NCBI GenBank assembly: GCA_030824805.1
Contig: JAPJRC010000014.1
Coordinates: 1-39,790 of the forward strand
DNA from: Micavibrio sp.
GTDB lineage: Bacteria; Pseudomonadota; Alphaproteobacteria; Micavibrionales; Micavibrionaceae
Direction: 5' to 3'
Length of the DNA: 39,790 nucleotides
The position numbers and the translations under genes are program-made. The notes beneath the pieces are model-generated. The model saw only the letters and a program-made list of their open reading frames with translations. It did no database searches and was not told where the DNA came from. Positions 22,263 through 30,649 of this stretch are shown here, piece by piece (the stretch's first letter is position 1; each line of letters begins with the position of its first letter).

Positions 22263-23237
22263 ATGCTTGGATTTACAGCCCCGCCGCGCCCTGTGGTGAT
22301 AGAAGACACTGCGCCGCCAACGCCTTCGAATGTTTCCGCCCCCTCTTTGTCCGGCTCTTTCTTTGCAGGGCAAGCGTTGATAAGCGACACAGGCACATGG
22401 TCCGGCGCTCCCACTGCGTATGAATATAAATGGCAGAGAAACGGCGTCGACATAGGCGATGCCGACAACAGCTATACAATAAGCGGAAGTGACGATGGCG
22501 GGCTTATCCGTTGCCTTGTGCGTGCGCAGAATTCAGCGGGTTGGAGCGGATGGGTCGCAAGCAATGTCCTGTATGCGCTCAATCTGTCCTTATGGCTGGA
22601 TGCTGCCGATGCCGCAACAATCGTACATTCCAGCGGCGCCGTGAGCCAATGGTCCGACAAAAGCGGGAATGGCCATCACTTGATGCAGGCAACGAGCACC
22701 AGACGCCCGGTGACCGCGTCAAGGACCATCAATGGTATAAACGCACTGACGTTTGACGGGACGGATGATCGTCTTTCGCGGACGGGCAGTTTTGGCTTCG
22801 GATCTGGCGACAACATTTTGTTTTCCGTGTCTTTGCTTGATGTGACTGGCGCTTCGCGCTGGATTTTCCACGGGGGTGCTTTGTATGGCATTGCGACCGG
22901 TGAAGGCACGCCAAGGCAGGATGCTTCCTTCAGCCATTCATCCGCCCTTAATAAAAGCCTTGGTGCAGTGTCTCCTGTTACAGCGCGGATACTTGGCATG
23001 CAACGTGCCGGAGCTTCACAGTTCTTATTTGACGGTGAAACCGATTATACGGGCTCTTCAGCCGTGGATATGACCGCCAGCGCAATACATGTCGGCAGCT
23101 ATAACGGCACGCAGGCTTTTTTCGATGGATTGATCGGCGAAGTGATCATCGCGCAACGTGCGTGGAGCGGAGCCGAGCGGAATCAGGTGGCGGCGTATTT
23201 ATATAATAAATGGGGTGTTGCGTGGAGCAATCGCTGA
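22263..23237 (+). CDS. Ig-like plus LamG/concanavalin-like protein
   Basis: Product of 324 residues. After a Pro-rich start comes an Ig-like or bacterial surface repeat (about 25-110, with GTWSGAPTAYEYKWQRNGVD, SYTISGSDDGGLIRCLVRAQN), then a LamG-type jelly-roll domain (about 115-322: LSLWLDAADAATIVHS, VSQWSDKSGNGHHL, LTFDGTDDRLS, FFDGLIGEVIIAQR). Such domain pairs occur in surface-binding and phage tail or fibre proteins. No signal peptide is evident. AGGAGTG lies 3-4 nt before the ATG. The only phage-like context is the adjoining tRNA gene; no integrase or repeats are seen. Confidence 0.72.
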   Translation: MLGFTAPPRPVVIEDTAPPTPSNVSAPSLSGSFFAGQALISDTGTWSGAPTAYEYKWQRNGVDIGDADNSYTISGSDDGGLIRCLVRAQNSAGWSGWVASNVLYALNLSLWLDAADAATIVHSSGAVSQWSDKSGNGHHLMQATSTRRPVTASRTINGINALTFDGTDDRLSRTGSFGFGSGDNILFSVSLLDVTGASRWIFHGGALYGIATGEGTPRQDASFSHSSALNKSLGAVSPVTARILGMQRAGASQFLFDGETDYTGSSAVDMTASAIHVGSYNGTQAFFDGLIGEVIIAQRAWSGAERNQVAAYLYNKWGVAWSNR

Positions 23238-23413
23238 TAGCGGAACCAAATAGTATTGATTTTGTTGGCGTAAAGATTTTGTATGCAAAAAATCTAAAAT
23301 TCAAAATAATTCCCGATTTTTCACGAGATATTCATGAATAGAAAGCCATTTATGTTTTATTCATCAAACAGATACTTTATCATATAAGAAAAGATACAGA
23401 GGGTTACACGGAT

Positions 23414-25117
23414 ATGGCAGTTCACGATCAACTACCACTTGTTACGACGGTGGCCGCTGGTCTTTCCACCGCGTTTATACTTGGTTTAATAGCTACGAAG
23501 CTGCGTCTTCCGCCGATTGTAGGCTATCTCGCAGCGGGCATTATTATAGGCCCGCACTCTCCGGGCTTTGTGGCTGATCTTTCGCTGGCCAATGAATTGT
23601 CCGAAATAGGGATAGTTTTGTTGATGTTCGGGGTGGGGCTCCATTTTTCTCTTAAAGATTTGCTCGACGTCAAACATATCGCCGTACCCGGTGCCATCGG
23701 ACAAATGGTTGCCGCAACGGCTATGGGTGCTTTTCTGGCCACGTGCTGGGATTGGCCGTTGCCGAGCGGAATTTTGTTTGGTCTGGCGCTTTCCGTCGCA
23801 AGTACGGTTGTTCTTTTGCGCGCGCTGGAAGATCATTCATTGCTGCGCTCCAACAGCGGTCAGATCGCGATCGGGTGGCTGATCGTAGAAGATCTGGCGA
23901 TGGTTATCGCGCTGGTCATGATACCGGCTCTGGCCGTTGATAGTGTCGGCGGGAATTCTTCCCTACACCAGCTTGCCCTTGCGATTGTAAAGGTCGGCAT
24001 ATTCCTTACGCTGATGCTTGTGGTCGGGAAACGTTTTCTGCCATGGATCCTCAAAGTCGTGGTCAAAACGCGTTCACGCGAACTGTTTACGCTGGCTGTG
24101 TTTGCTGTGGCGGTTGGTATCGCTTTCGGCGCGGCCAAGCTGTTCGGTGTTTCTTTCGCGCTGGGCGCGTTCTTCGCTGGCATGATGATACGGGAATCCG
24201 ACATGAACCACGAGGTTGCGGATCGCGCCCTGCCGTTTCAGGACGCCTTTGCGGTTCTGTTCTTTGTTTCCGTGGGCATGTTGTTCGATCCGTCTATCCT
24301 GCTGGAGCGACCGCTCGACGTGTTCCTTGTGACCATCATTATTATTTTCGGCAAGTCCTTAGCAGCTTTTCTAATCGTGCTGCTGTGCCAATATCCTCTC
24401 AAAACAGGTTTGATCGTGGCGGCGGGTTTGGCCCAGATCGGTGAATTCTCATTCATCCTTATCACGCTTGGTATCACTTACGAGATTTTGCCGGTGGAAG
24501 GGCGGGATCTTATTCTCGCGGGCGCCATGATATCCATCGCGTTGAACCCCGCACTCTTTGCAGGGGTGCGCGTTGTTCATGAATGGGCGGCAAGAAAGCC
24601 AAGGCTTTCACGCTTCTTCGACCTGCGCGAGAGCAATCTTTCGCATATGGAAGAACAGGAAACACAGAATCTGGCCAAGGATTTAATCATTGTTGTCGGT
24701 TATGGCCAGATAGGCCGCGAGATCTGCGACAACATTCTCGACGCGCATATAGAGCTTGTTATTATCGACGCCAACCGGGAGCGTGTGGAAATGCTTCGTG
24801 AGCTTGGCTATCACGCCATATCAGGCGATGCGACCTATCCGGAAACGCTGCAGGAAGCGCAGATAAGCAAAGCGGCGGCTATCGTCATTGCTGTGCCGGA
24901 TTCATTCGAGGGAAGAAAAATTCTCGAAACCGCGCGCCAATTAAAACCCAATATCCGTATCGTGGTGCGTGCGCACAACGATGAAGAGGTTTTCTATTTT
25001 ATCGAGCGCAAAGTGGATTTCGTTACAACGCCATCCCGTGAGATGGGACGCGCCATCATCCATTATCTGGAAGGCATGCGCAGCGGCGTGGTGCCACTGG
25101 TCAAAACCGATTTCTAG
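23414..25117 (+). CDS. Monovalent cation:proton antiporter-2 (Kef/YbaL type) with TrkA-N domain
   Basis: Membrane antiporter, probably K+/H+ exchange or efflux. The 567 residues have about twelve membrane segments up to about residue 390, with LRLPPIVGYLAAGIIIGPHSPGF at the start, ALSVASTVVLLRALED, and GWLIVEDLAMVIAL typical of the family. A RCK/TrkA-N nucleotide-binding domain begins about residue 420 (DLIIVVGYGQIGREICDNIL, then IDANRERVEMLRELG, GDATYPETLQEAQI). There is no C-terminal TrkA-C. GAGGG lies about 10 nt before the ATG. The 176 nt before it are AT-rich and contain no gene. It is closest in layout to E. coli YbaL. Confidence 0.92.
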   Translation: MAVHDQLPLVTTVAAGLSTAFILGLIATKLRLPPIVGYLAAGIIIGPHSPGFVADLSLANELSEIGIVLLMFGVGLHFSLKDLLDVKHIAVPGAIGQMVAATAMGAFLATCWDWPLPSGILFGLALSVASTVVLLRALEDHSLLRSNSGQIAIGWLIVEDLAMVIALVMIPALAVDSVGGNSSLHQLALAIVKVGIFLTLMLVVGKRFLPWILKVVVKTRSRELFTLAVFAVAVGIAFGAAKLFGVSFALGAFFAGMMIRESDMNHEVADRALPFQDAFAVLFFVSVGMLFDPSILLERPLDVFLVTIIIIFGKSLAAFLIVLLCQYPLKTGLIVAAGLAQIGEFSFILITLGITYEILPVEGRDLILAGAMISIALNPALFAGVRVVHEWAARKPRLSRFFDLRESNLSHMEEQETQNLAKDLIIVVGYGQIGREICDNILDAHIELVIIDANRERVEMLRELGYHAISGDATYPETLQEAQISKAAAIVIAVPDSFEGRKILETARQLKPNIRIVVRAHNDEEVFYFIERKVDFVTTPSREMGRAIIHYLEGMRSGVVPLVKTDF

Positions 25118-25620
25118 TTTATCATCACTTTGATCATGACGCAGCGTTTTTGCGGATCCATGCCCTTGCGCGCGTCGTCCTTGAACTTGTTGTGCAGGCC
25201 GCTATAGGTGTCGGGCGCGATTTCCTTGTAGCCCAGGCTCTTGTAGAAAGGGCCGTTCCAGCGCACATCGCGGAAGGTTATTAGCCCTATGTAGGGATAA
25301 TCCTGATCAATGGCATGATCTTCCACCACGTTCATAAGACGTCTTCCTATGCCATGCCCTTGCGCCTCGCGCGCCACAGAAATCTCGTGGACGTATAAAA
25401 ACCCGTCGAGCGGGTAGCAGGCCACAAAACCGACGGGCATGTTTTTCTCGTCCACAGCAACCCAGAGGGTCTTATTGCGGCATAGCTTGTATAAAAGATC
25501 GAGCGGCACGGTACGGCTTTCGACATATTCCGTACCTATAAAAGCTTTTGCGGCGGACAGTTCTACGTCGTCCAGATGCGGAACATCTGTCTCGCCGGCC
25601 AGACGGATACGTATGCCCAT
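25114..25620 (-). CDS. GNAT-family N-acetyltransferase
   Basis: Product of 168 residues. The acetyl-CoA-binding motif A reads EISVAREAQGHGIGRRLMNVVEDHA (R/Q-x-x-G-x-G/A at QGHGIG), and the C-terminal FYKSLGYKE is the usual motif B region. The substrate is unknown. Its ATG overlaps the stop codon of the upstream COQ8-like gene as TAATG, so the two are translationally coupled. It converges on the antiporter gene with a 4-nt overlap. Confidence 0.9.
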   Translation of the reverse strand: MGIRIRLAGETDVPHLDDVELSAAKAFIGTEYVESRTVPLDLLYKLCRNKTLWVAVDEKNMPVGFVACYPLDGFLYVHEISVAREAQGHGIGRRLMNVVEDHAIDQDYPYIGLITFRDVRWNGPFYKSLGYKEIAPDTYSGLHNKFKDDARKGMDPQKRCVMIKVMIN

Positions 25621-26987
25621 TATGCCGCTCCCAAAGGAATATCGAATTTCTTTAGTGCGTCTTTCTGGCGCTTTTCGAGCTTCGCCAGATCGAAATCGGC
25701 GATCAGTTCGTTAAACACGCGGTACCAGTTGACTTCGGCTTTCAGGTGCAGAAACACGGAGCCCAAGCCAAGCGCCGCGCGGTCCATGAACACAAATTCG
25801 CGTGGAATGGTCACGCCGCCATTGGCTTTGCTGGCCTCGCGCAGTTTCTCGTGCACTTTTTGCGCGGTCTCGCGGCCGAATACGCCGTTCGTCACTTCAC
25901 CAATCGGGCGGACGCGGTCTTCCATCAAAGGCGCGTACAGGAAACGCGCCCAGATATTTAGTGTGTCGATCTGGTCTTTCGAAAGATTTTTAAAGCCCCA
26001 TGTTTCGTAAGCATGCACGGTGCGCGGAATGTCGTCGTTCATAAGGGCCTGATACAGCTCTATCACGCCGCCGACGAATTTCGGCGGGAATACGCGCACG
26101 CAGCCGAAATCGAGCAGGTTGATGGAGTGGTCATTGCGAACCGTGTAATTGCCCAGATGCGGGTCGCCGTGGATGATGCCGTAATAATAAAGCGGCACGT
26201 ACCAAGCGCGGAACATGTTCATCGCAAGCGCATTGCGTTCTTCCGGATGCGCATCGACAAAATTCAGGATTTTTTCGCCGTCCAGCCATGTGCTGGTCAA
26301 CAGGCGGTCCGTCGACAATGCATCGATCACGTCAGGAATATGCACGCCTTTTTCATCTTTAAGCATGTAGGCGTATAGTTTGGAGTGGCGTGCCTCCAGA
26401 CTGTAATCCAGTTCTTCATACAGGCGCGCGCCAAGTTCTTCATGGATGTATTTTGTCTGGATCGCGGAATCGTATCGCTCGAAAATCGAAAAGATAATCT
26501 TGAGCTGGTTGAGATCTGCCGCAATAGCGGATTGCATATCGGGATATTGAAGTTTGCAGGCAAGGCGCGTGCCGTCATGGGCAATGGCCTTGTGCACCTG
26601 ACCGAGGCTAGCCGCAGCGGCGGCTTCCTTTTCAAAACTTTTGAAGCGGCTTTCCCAATCCGCGCCCAGTTCAGCCTTCATACGGCGCTTGACGAACGGC
26701 CAGCCCATCGGCGGAGCGTTGGATTGCAGTTGTTGAAAATCGCGCGCGTATTCTGCCGGCAAGGCTTCGGGAATGGTGGCCAGAATCTGGCCGACTTTCA
26801 TCAACGGGCCTTTCAGGTTTCCGAGCGCCTCGGTCAGTTGCCGCGCGTGATCGCCGCGTTCGATCTTGATGCCAAAATATTTTTCACCGGCAACGCGCGC
26901 CGCTAGGCCTGCCATCGTACCGCCCACACGCCCGTAGCGCATGATCTGCCGACCCAGGGATGTCTGGTCTTTTTTCTTGTCCGCCAT
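25620..26987 (-). CDS. ABC1/AarF/UbiB atypical kinase, COQ8-like
   Basis: Atypical protein-kinase-like family needed for ubiquinone synthesis in many organisms. The 455 residues contain the KxGQ motif (LMKVGQILATI), an Ala-rich loop in place of the Gly-rich loop (AAAAASLGQVHKA), the catalytic GIIHGDPHLGNY, and the metal-binding LLDFGCVR. The length and KxGQ fit the COQ8/ADCK group. There is no C-terminal membrane anchor of the E. coli UbiB kind. It lies head-to-head with a COQ9-family gene, which supports a role in ubiquinone. Confidence 0.9.
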   Translation of the reverse strand: MADKKKDQTSLGRQIMRYGRVGGTMAGLAARVAGEKYFGIKIERGDHARQLTEALGNLKGPLMKVGQILATIPEALPAEYARDFQQLQSNAPPMGWPFVKRRMKAELGADWESRFKSFEKEAAAAASLGQVHKAIAHDGTRLACKLQYPDMQSAIAADLNQLKIIFSIFERYDSAIQTKYIHEELGARLYEELDYSLEARHSKLYAYMLKDEKGVHIPDVIDALSTDRLLTSTWLDGEKILNFVDAHPEERNALAMNMFRAWYVPLYYYGIIHGDPHLGNYTVRNDHSINLLDFGCVRVFPPKFVGGVIELYQALMNDDIPRTVHAYETWGFKNLSKDQIDTLNIWARFLYAPLMEDRVRPIGEVTNGVFGRETAQKVHEKLREASKANGGVTIPREFVFMDRAALGLGSVFLHLKAEVNWYRVFNELIADFDLAKLEKRQKDALKKFDIPLGAA

Positions 26988-27080
26988 GGGCAGAGAATTG
27001 GGGTTTACAGCCCGAAAGTCCAGCTTTTTTTGAGCCTGCCCACCCTGTACAGGGCTTGCCGGGAGGCTTATAGTTTACCT

Positions 27081-27671
27081 ATGAAAATGCAAAACGAAGC
27101 CATTAAAACAGCTATCCTGGAATCGGCGCTTCCCGATGTCCCGTTCGACGGCTGGACCTTGGAAGTTCTGCAGCGCGCCGCAGAGAATGCGGGATATACG
27201 CGTTCGATGGTTCTATCGGTTTTTCCGGCGGGTGTTAAAGACGCAATTGTTTATCTTTCGCATTGGGCAGACGCAAAAATGATGGAGCGCCTGTCCAAAG
27301 ATAAAAGCCCGCCCACGCGCATACGCGAAAAAATTGCCCTGGCCGTGCGCACAAGGCTTGAGGTTCTCGCGCCGCACAAAGAAGCGGAACGTCTGGCCAT
27401 AGCATATTGGGCACGTCCTTTGCGCAAATGGGATGCTGCGAAAATGGTCTGGAAAACAGCCGATGTCATATGGAATTGGGCCGGAGATACGTCCACCGAT
27501 TATAACCGTTACACGAAACGGGGCCTTCTTTCGGGCGTATTAACGGCAACCACGCTTTTCTGGCTGACCGACACTTCGCCAGGATCGCAGGACAGCTGGG
27601 CTTTTCTGGATCGTAGGATTGAAAATGTCATGAGCGTCGGAAAGATTGTCGGGCGCCTGAAAACAACTTAA
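27081..27671 (+). CDS. COQ9-family protein, ubiquinone biosynthesis
   Basis: Product of 196 residues with the helical TetR-like COQ9 fold: ILESALPDVPFDGWTLEVLQRAAENAGY, then VFPAGVKDAIVYLSHWAD, RIREKIALAVRTRLE, and the C-terminal RPLRKWDAAKMVWKTADVIWNWAGDTSTDYN and YTKRGLLSGVLTATTLFWL. COQ9 binds lipids and supports COQ7 hydroxylation in mitochondria. The ATG at 27081 is the likely start; a GGGAGG 14 nt upstream is a little far. It is divergent from the COQ8-like gene with a 93-nt gap. Confidence 0.92.
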   Translation: MKMQNEAIKTAILESALPDVPFDGWTLEVLQRAAENAGYTRSMVLSVFPAGVKDAIVYLSHWADAKMMERLSKDKSPPTRIREKIALAVRTRLEVLAPHKEAERLAIAYWARPLRKWDAAKMVWKTADVIWNWAGDTSTDYNRYTKRGLLSGVLTATTLFWLTDTSPGSQDSWAFLDRRIENVMSVGKIVGRLKTT

Positions 27672-27702
27672 ACTATACAGGCCCAACAGCCGGAGCCATC
27701 CT

Positions 27703-28359
27703 TTGTTCAAATTACAACTTTTCCTGCAAAAAAGCCTTTTCCGCCTTATGATGCTGGCGGCGTTGCTCGCGTTTATAGGCGTCTTTGTTTACGCGGTGCA
27801 GATAGATAAAGAACACAACGCCATTATCGATACGCGTCTTCCCGCAGAGGCCAGTTTCGGCAAGGCCGTGGTGGAAGGCAGTGGAACGGAGAACTCGCTG
27901 GCAATCCAGCATATGGGCAGTCGTGAAATTTCCATGAAGCTGACGGAAATAATTGCCGAGGCGCTGACGTTCAACCAGTCGGATTACGCAACCGTTGTTT
28001 CGAATATGCGCAAATATTTTACGCCCGACGGTTACAACCAATACACGCAGTTCCTGACCAATTCCGCTTTTCAAAACGCCCTTACGACACAGGGTTTGCA
28101 GTCCGGCGCCTTTGCGGAAACCGATCCGGTGGAATTGGGACGGGGCGCGTACAGCGGTGTTTATAAATGGGTTTTTGAAGTGCCTGTAACGGTCAGTCTG
28201 ATTCCCCGCAATGCGGAGACATACCGAAACGATGAAACCGTCGCCCAGAACCGCAATTTTGTCCTGCGTGCCCAGTTGGCCCGCGTAAACGATCCACAGG
28301 ACCCGGATGCGGTAAAGATCGAGCTTTGGCAGGTCTTACCGGCGCGCGGACGAAAATAA
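27703..28359 (+). CDS. DotI/IcmL-like inner-membrane protein (type IVB secretion family)
   Basis: Product of 218 residues with one N-terminal membrane segment (about 13-33) and a periplasmic domain. The pattern EALTFNQSDYATVVSNMRKYFTPDGYNQYTQFL, then YSGVYKWVFEVPVTVSLI and NFVLRAQLARVNDPQDPDAVKIELWQV follows that of DotI/IcmL/TraM. In type IVB machines DotI and DotJ join the inner-membrane complex. No other dot/icm gene is in the window. The start is probably TTG at 27703, with GGAG 7 nt upstream. The gene follows COQ9 after 31 nt. Confidence 0.75.
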   Translation: MFKLQLFLQKSLFRLMMLAALLAFIGVFVYAVQIDKEHNAIIDTRLPAEASFGKAVVEGSGTENSLAIQHMGSREISMKLTEIIAEALTFNQSDYATVVSNMRKYFTPDGYNQYTQFLTNSAFQNALTTQGLQSGAFAETDPVELGRGAYSGVYKWVFEVPVTVSLIPRNAETYRNDETVAQNRNFVLRAQLARVNDPQDPDAVKIELWQVLPARGRK

Positions 28360-28394
28360 TCCCCAGCCCTCTAACAACTCGGACACGGCATTTC

Positions 28395-28423
28395 TTTACG
28401 CCCGCATTATCGCCGCCTATAAA
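28395..28423 (+). promoter_or_regulatory. Predicted promoter of gapR
   Basis: TTTACG (28395-28400) and TATAAA (28418-28423) are 17 nt apart, about 36 nt before the gapR start codon. Confidence 0.5.
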
Positions 28424-28458
28424 AAGAGACCTCCAAATTTAGACAAAGGCGTTTACTG

Positions 28459-28755
28459 ATGAGCGAAGCAGCGGTGGCGACGAATTTTCGTCAACAACAA
28501 GAAACAACGGCAAATGATACGGGTGGCGTTTCCGGCCAAAGGCTGAAAGCCTTTATCGAACGCATCGAGCGTCTAGAAGAAGAAAAAGCCGCACTGGCCG
28601 ATGATGTGAAGGATATCTTCGCAGAATCCAAAGCCGTCGGTTTCGATGTGAAAATCATGCGCAAGGTCATTCGCCTTCGCAAAATGGACAAAGAAAAGCG
28701 TCAGGAAGAAGAACAACTTCTTGAACTTTATAAGTCCGCTATCGGCTTGGAATAA
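28459..28755 (+). CDS. gapR: GapR-family nucleoid-associated protein (DUF2312)
   Basis: Small dimeric or tetrameric DNA-binding protein of alphaproteobacteria that binds overtwisted, AT-rich DNA and assists topoisomerases and replication in Caulobacter. The 98 residues match: after a 25-residue polar start comes GQRLKAFIERIERLEEEKAALADDVKDIFAESKAVGFDVKIMRKVIRLRKMD, which is the diagnostic domain, then a coiled-coil end. AAAGG lies 9 nt before the ATG. The gene has its own promoter-like sequence. Confidence 0.95.
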   Translation: MSEAAVATNFRQQQETTANDTGGVSGQRLKAFIERIERLEEEKAALADDVKDIFAESKAVGFDVKIMRKVIRLRKMDKEKRQEEEQLLELYKSAIGLE

Positions 28756-28804
28756 TTGAACAATCCGGCCTTAACGAAACACTAATCCTTTTTCGTTATC
28801 ATGA

Positions 28805-28831
28805 CCCGAATTCATCGTAATTCGGGGTTTT
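28805..28831 (+). other. Hairpin next to the start of the coiled-coil gene
   Basis: CCCGAATT (28805-28812) pairs perfectly with AATTCGGG (28819-28826), loop CATCGT, followed by GTTTT. It could end the gapR transcript. It also ties up the G-run that serves as ribosome-binding site for the ATG at 28835, so it may limit translation of that gene. Confidence 0.5.
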
Positions 28832-28834
28832 GCT

Positions 28835-29395
28835 ATGGAACGTGGAATGCAATTGCTGGATATCATGAACGAGGTTTCGGCCCGTCTTGACCAACAGGTT
28901 GCTTCGGCGCCTGTTCGCACGTCTGTATCCCGCAATTACAAGCCTATGGACGAGATACAGGCTTTCATGCATCTGGATCCATTGCTTGCGGATCTCAACA
29001 AACAATATCTCGATGCGAAATCCTCGCGCCTTCAGGCCGAGCGGGAATATGGCCGTGGTGACGGAATGACCGACATGGCGGCTATGATGGAAGATTCCGC
29101 GTGGTGTGCGATGCAGACGCGGTACATGGAATTGCGTGCCAACCGCGGCCTGATGTCACAGGCACGTGATCTCATGGATAAAGACCGGCTTGAGGAAGAA
29201 GAACGCACGCGCAAGGAAAAAGAAAAAGCCGCCTTGAATTACATGCACCAGATGCAGATGTTTGCGCGCATGCGCGAGGCAAGCAGGAACGATGCGGCAG
29301 GATGGTGGATCATAGCGATGATATATTTCAGCCAGCCAGCACCGCTTTTCCGCGAGCATCATGCCAGTTACAGGTTTAACCGGCTTGCAGCCTAG
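28835..29395 (+). CDS. Unknown coiled-coil protein
   Basis: Product of 186 residues, no family recognised. It is rich in Met, Glu, Arg and Lys, and the part at about 95-160 (LMSQARDLMDKDRLEEEERTRKEKEKAALNYMHQMQ) is a likely coiled coil. A short hydrophobic patch (GWWIIAMIYFSQPAPLF) comes near the end. No signal peptide. Its ribosome-binding site lies within a hairpin (28805-28831). Its last 20 nt overlap the Prs-like gene on the other strand. Confidence 0.6.
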   Translation: MERGMQLLDIMNEVSARLDQQVASAPVRTSVSRNYKPMDEIQAFMHLDPLLADLNKQYLDAKSSRLQAEREYGRGDGMTDMAAMMEDSAWCAMQTRYMELRANRGLMSQARDLMDKDRLEEEERTRKEKEKAALNYMHQMQMFARMREASRNDAAGWWIIAMIYFSQPAPLFREHHASYRFNRLAA

Positions 29396-30596
29396 GTGCA
29401 GCGAAGGGCAGATTGTTCTCACGCGGGAAGTAGCTGGAAATGGTTTCGCAGACAAGCGGTGCCACAGTGTTTATAACCAGCTTTGGATTTTCTGTCAGGC
29501 CGAACCGCTCGACTTTGTCGGCGATGCCCGGAATGGTATCGGTCAGATAAAGGTGATCAATCAAATCGCTGTTTACAAGCTTCGGCAGCGCGTCGCCAAC
29601 CAGAACGCCGTGCGCGCCGATGGCCAGGATTTCGCTTGCGCCGCGTTCACGCAAGGCTTTCGCGGCCTCGAAAATCGTGCCGCCGCTGCCGATAATATCG
29701 TCGTTTATAACGCATATTTTATTTTCTACATTGCCGCGGAAGTCAGCAATTTCAGGCTTTCCATCAAGGCCGCGCACCTTGTGGATTGCGAATGTCGTCG
29801 GTCCGTCCTTGTGCGGTCCGGAGGCGAACACCGTACCGTGATAAATTTTTTCGGCCAGCGCCATAGCGCGCGCGATGCCGTAATCATCGGGCTTGTTCAT
29901 ACCATCGGGCGAACCGATGATAAGACGCGGCTGGTTGTTCGCAACGACATCGAATTGATTTTTAATCGTCTGTGCGAAGAAGGAGCCTAGATTGACGAAA
30001 CGCACATGGTTGTCGCCGAAGACATTTCTGAAAAGACCAACGCCTTGTTTCGAATGCGCTTCGAAACCGTAAACGCTGTGCACGCCTGAAAACTTCAACT
30101 GTTTGGCATAGGAGCCGCAGGAGATTGCGTTGTATTCCGCGGAAATGGTGCCGTCTTCCAGTTCTTTTTCAAAAGAGCGGTCGTTGCGCATGCCGGCAAT
30201 ATAAGTGCCGATAAAACGGATTTTATTAACGCCAAGACGGGTTGTAAGATAGTCCGCCATGAACAGTGCGCTCTGCATGCGGCTGCTTGCGTTGGTGCCG
30301 CTCATAGAGTGCACAATCGTCACATTCGCGCCTTTGAGAGCGCCAACCATTTGTTTTTTTTCTGCGTGGCTGAGATTTTGTTCGATCGGATGATCGGAAA
30401 GCTTTCCATCGACGAACAAGTTTGCGGTCGGTTCGCTGTCTTTATGCGTTCCAAATCTCGCCTGAATGATCGGACCGGGTCTGTCGATCATGGGGCCGCT
30501 TTCGCCGCGTGCACCATCGCCGAATTGATCGACAATCGCTTGTGCGATGGCCTGCGAAGTGCGCCCGATGATGATGAAGTGGTTTCTCTTACCCAT
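29376..30596 (-). CDS. Ribose-phosphate pyrophosphokinase-like protein
   Basis: Two phosphoribosyltransferase-type domains as in PRPP synthetase. The 406 residues are about 90 longer than standard Prs. The PRPP/ribose-phosphate loop is VINDDIIGSGGTIFEAA, and the Prs-like N-half includes VTIVHSMSG and FMADYLTTRLGVNKIRFIGTYIAGMRNDRSFE. Function as a true PRPP synthetase or a paralogue is not settled. The start at 30596 is preferred because an upstream ATG at 30611 lies inside a good -10 box. No ribosome-binding site; the predicted transcript begins only 3-4 nt before the ATG. Confidence 0.8.
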   Translation of the reverse strand: MGKRNHFIIIGRTSQAIAQAIVDQFGDGARGESGPMIDRPGPIIQARFGTHKDSEPTANLFVDGKLSDHPIEQNLSHAEKKQMVGALKGANVTIVHSMSGTNASSRMQSALFMADYLTTRLGVNKIRFIGTYIAGMRNDRSFEKELEDGTISAEYNAISCGSYAKQLKFSGVHSVYGFEAHSKQGVGLFRNVFGDNHVRFVNLGSFFAQTIKNQFDVVANNQPRLIIGSPDGMNKPDDYGIARAMALAEKIYHGTVFASGPHKDGPTTFAIHKVRGLDGKPEIADFRGNVENKICVINDDIIGSGGTIFEAAKALRERGASEILAIGAHGVLVGDALPKLVNSDLIDHLYLTDTIPGIADKVERFGLTENPKLVINTVAPLVCETISSYFPRENNLPFAAPRLQAG

Positions 30597-30606
30597 GGTG
30601 GGGTGC

Positions 30607-30635
30607 AACATAGGTACGAGACAGTATTACGTCAA
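30607..30635 (-). promoter_or_regulatory. Predicted promoter of the Prs-like gene
   Basis: TTGACG (30635-30630) and TATGTT (30612-30607) are 17 nt apart on the minus strand, and the start would fall 3-4 nt before the ATG at 30596, giving a nearly leaderless mRNA. Confidence 0.55.
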
Positions 30636-30649
30636 TATATTTGTTAAAA

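Noticed and set aside
22040..23413. Integrated element at tRNA-Arg
   Set aside because: I found no integrase, no repeat of the tRNA 3' end downstream and only one gene of possible phage type.
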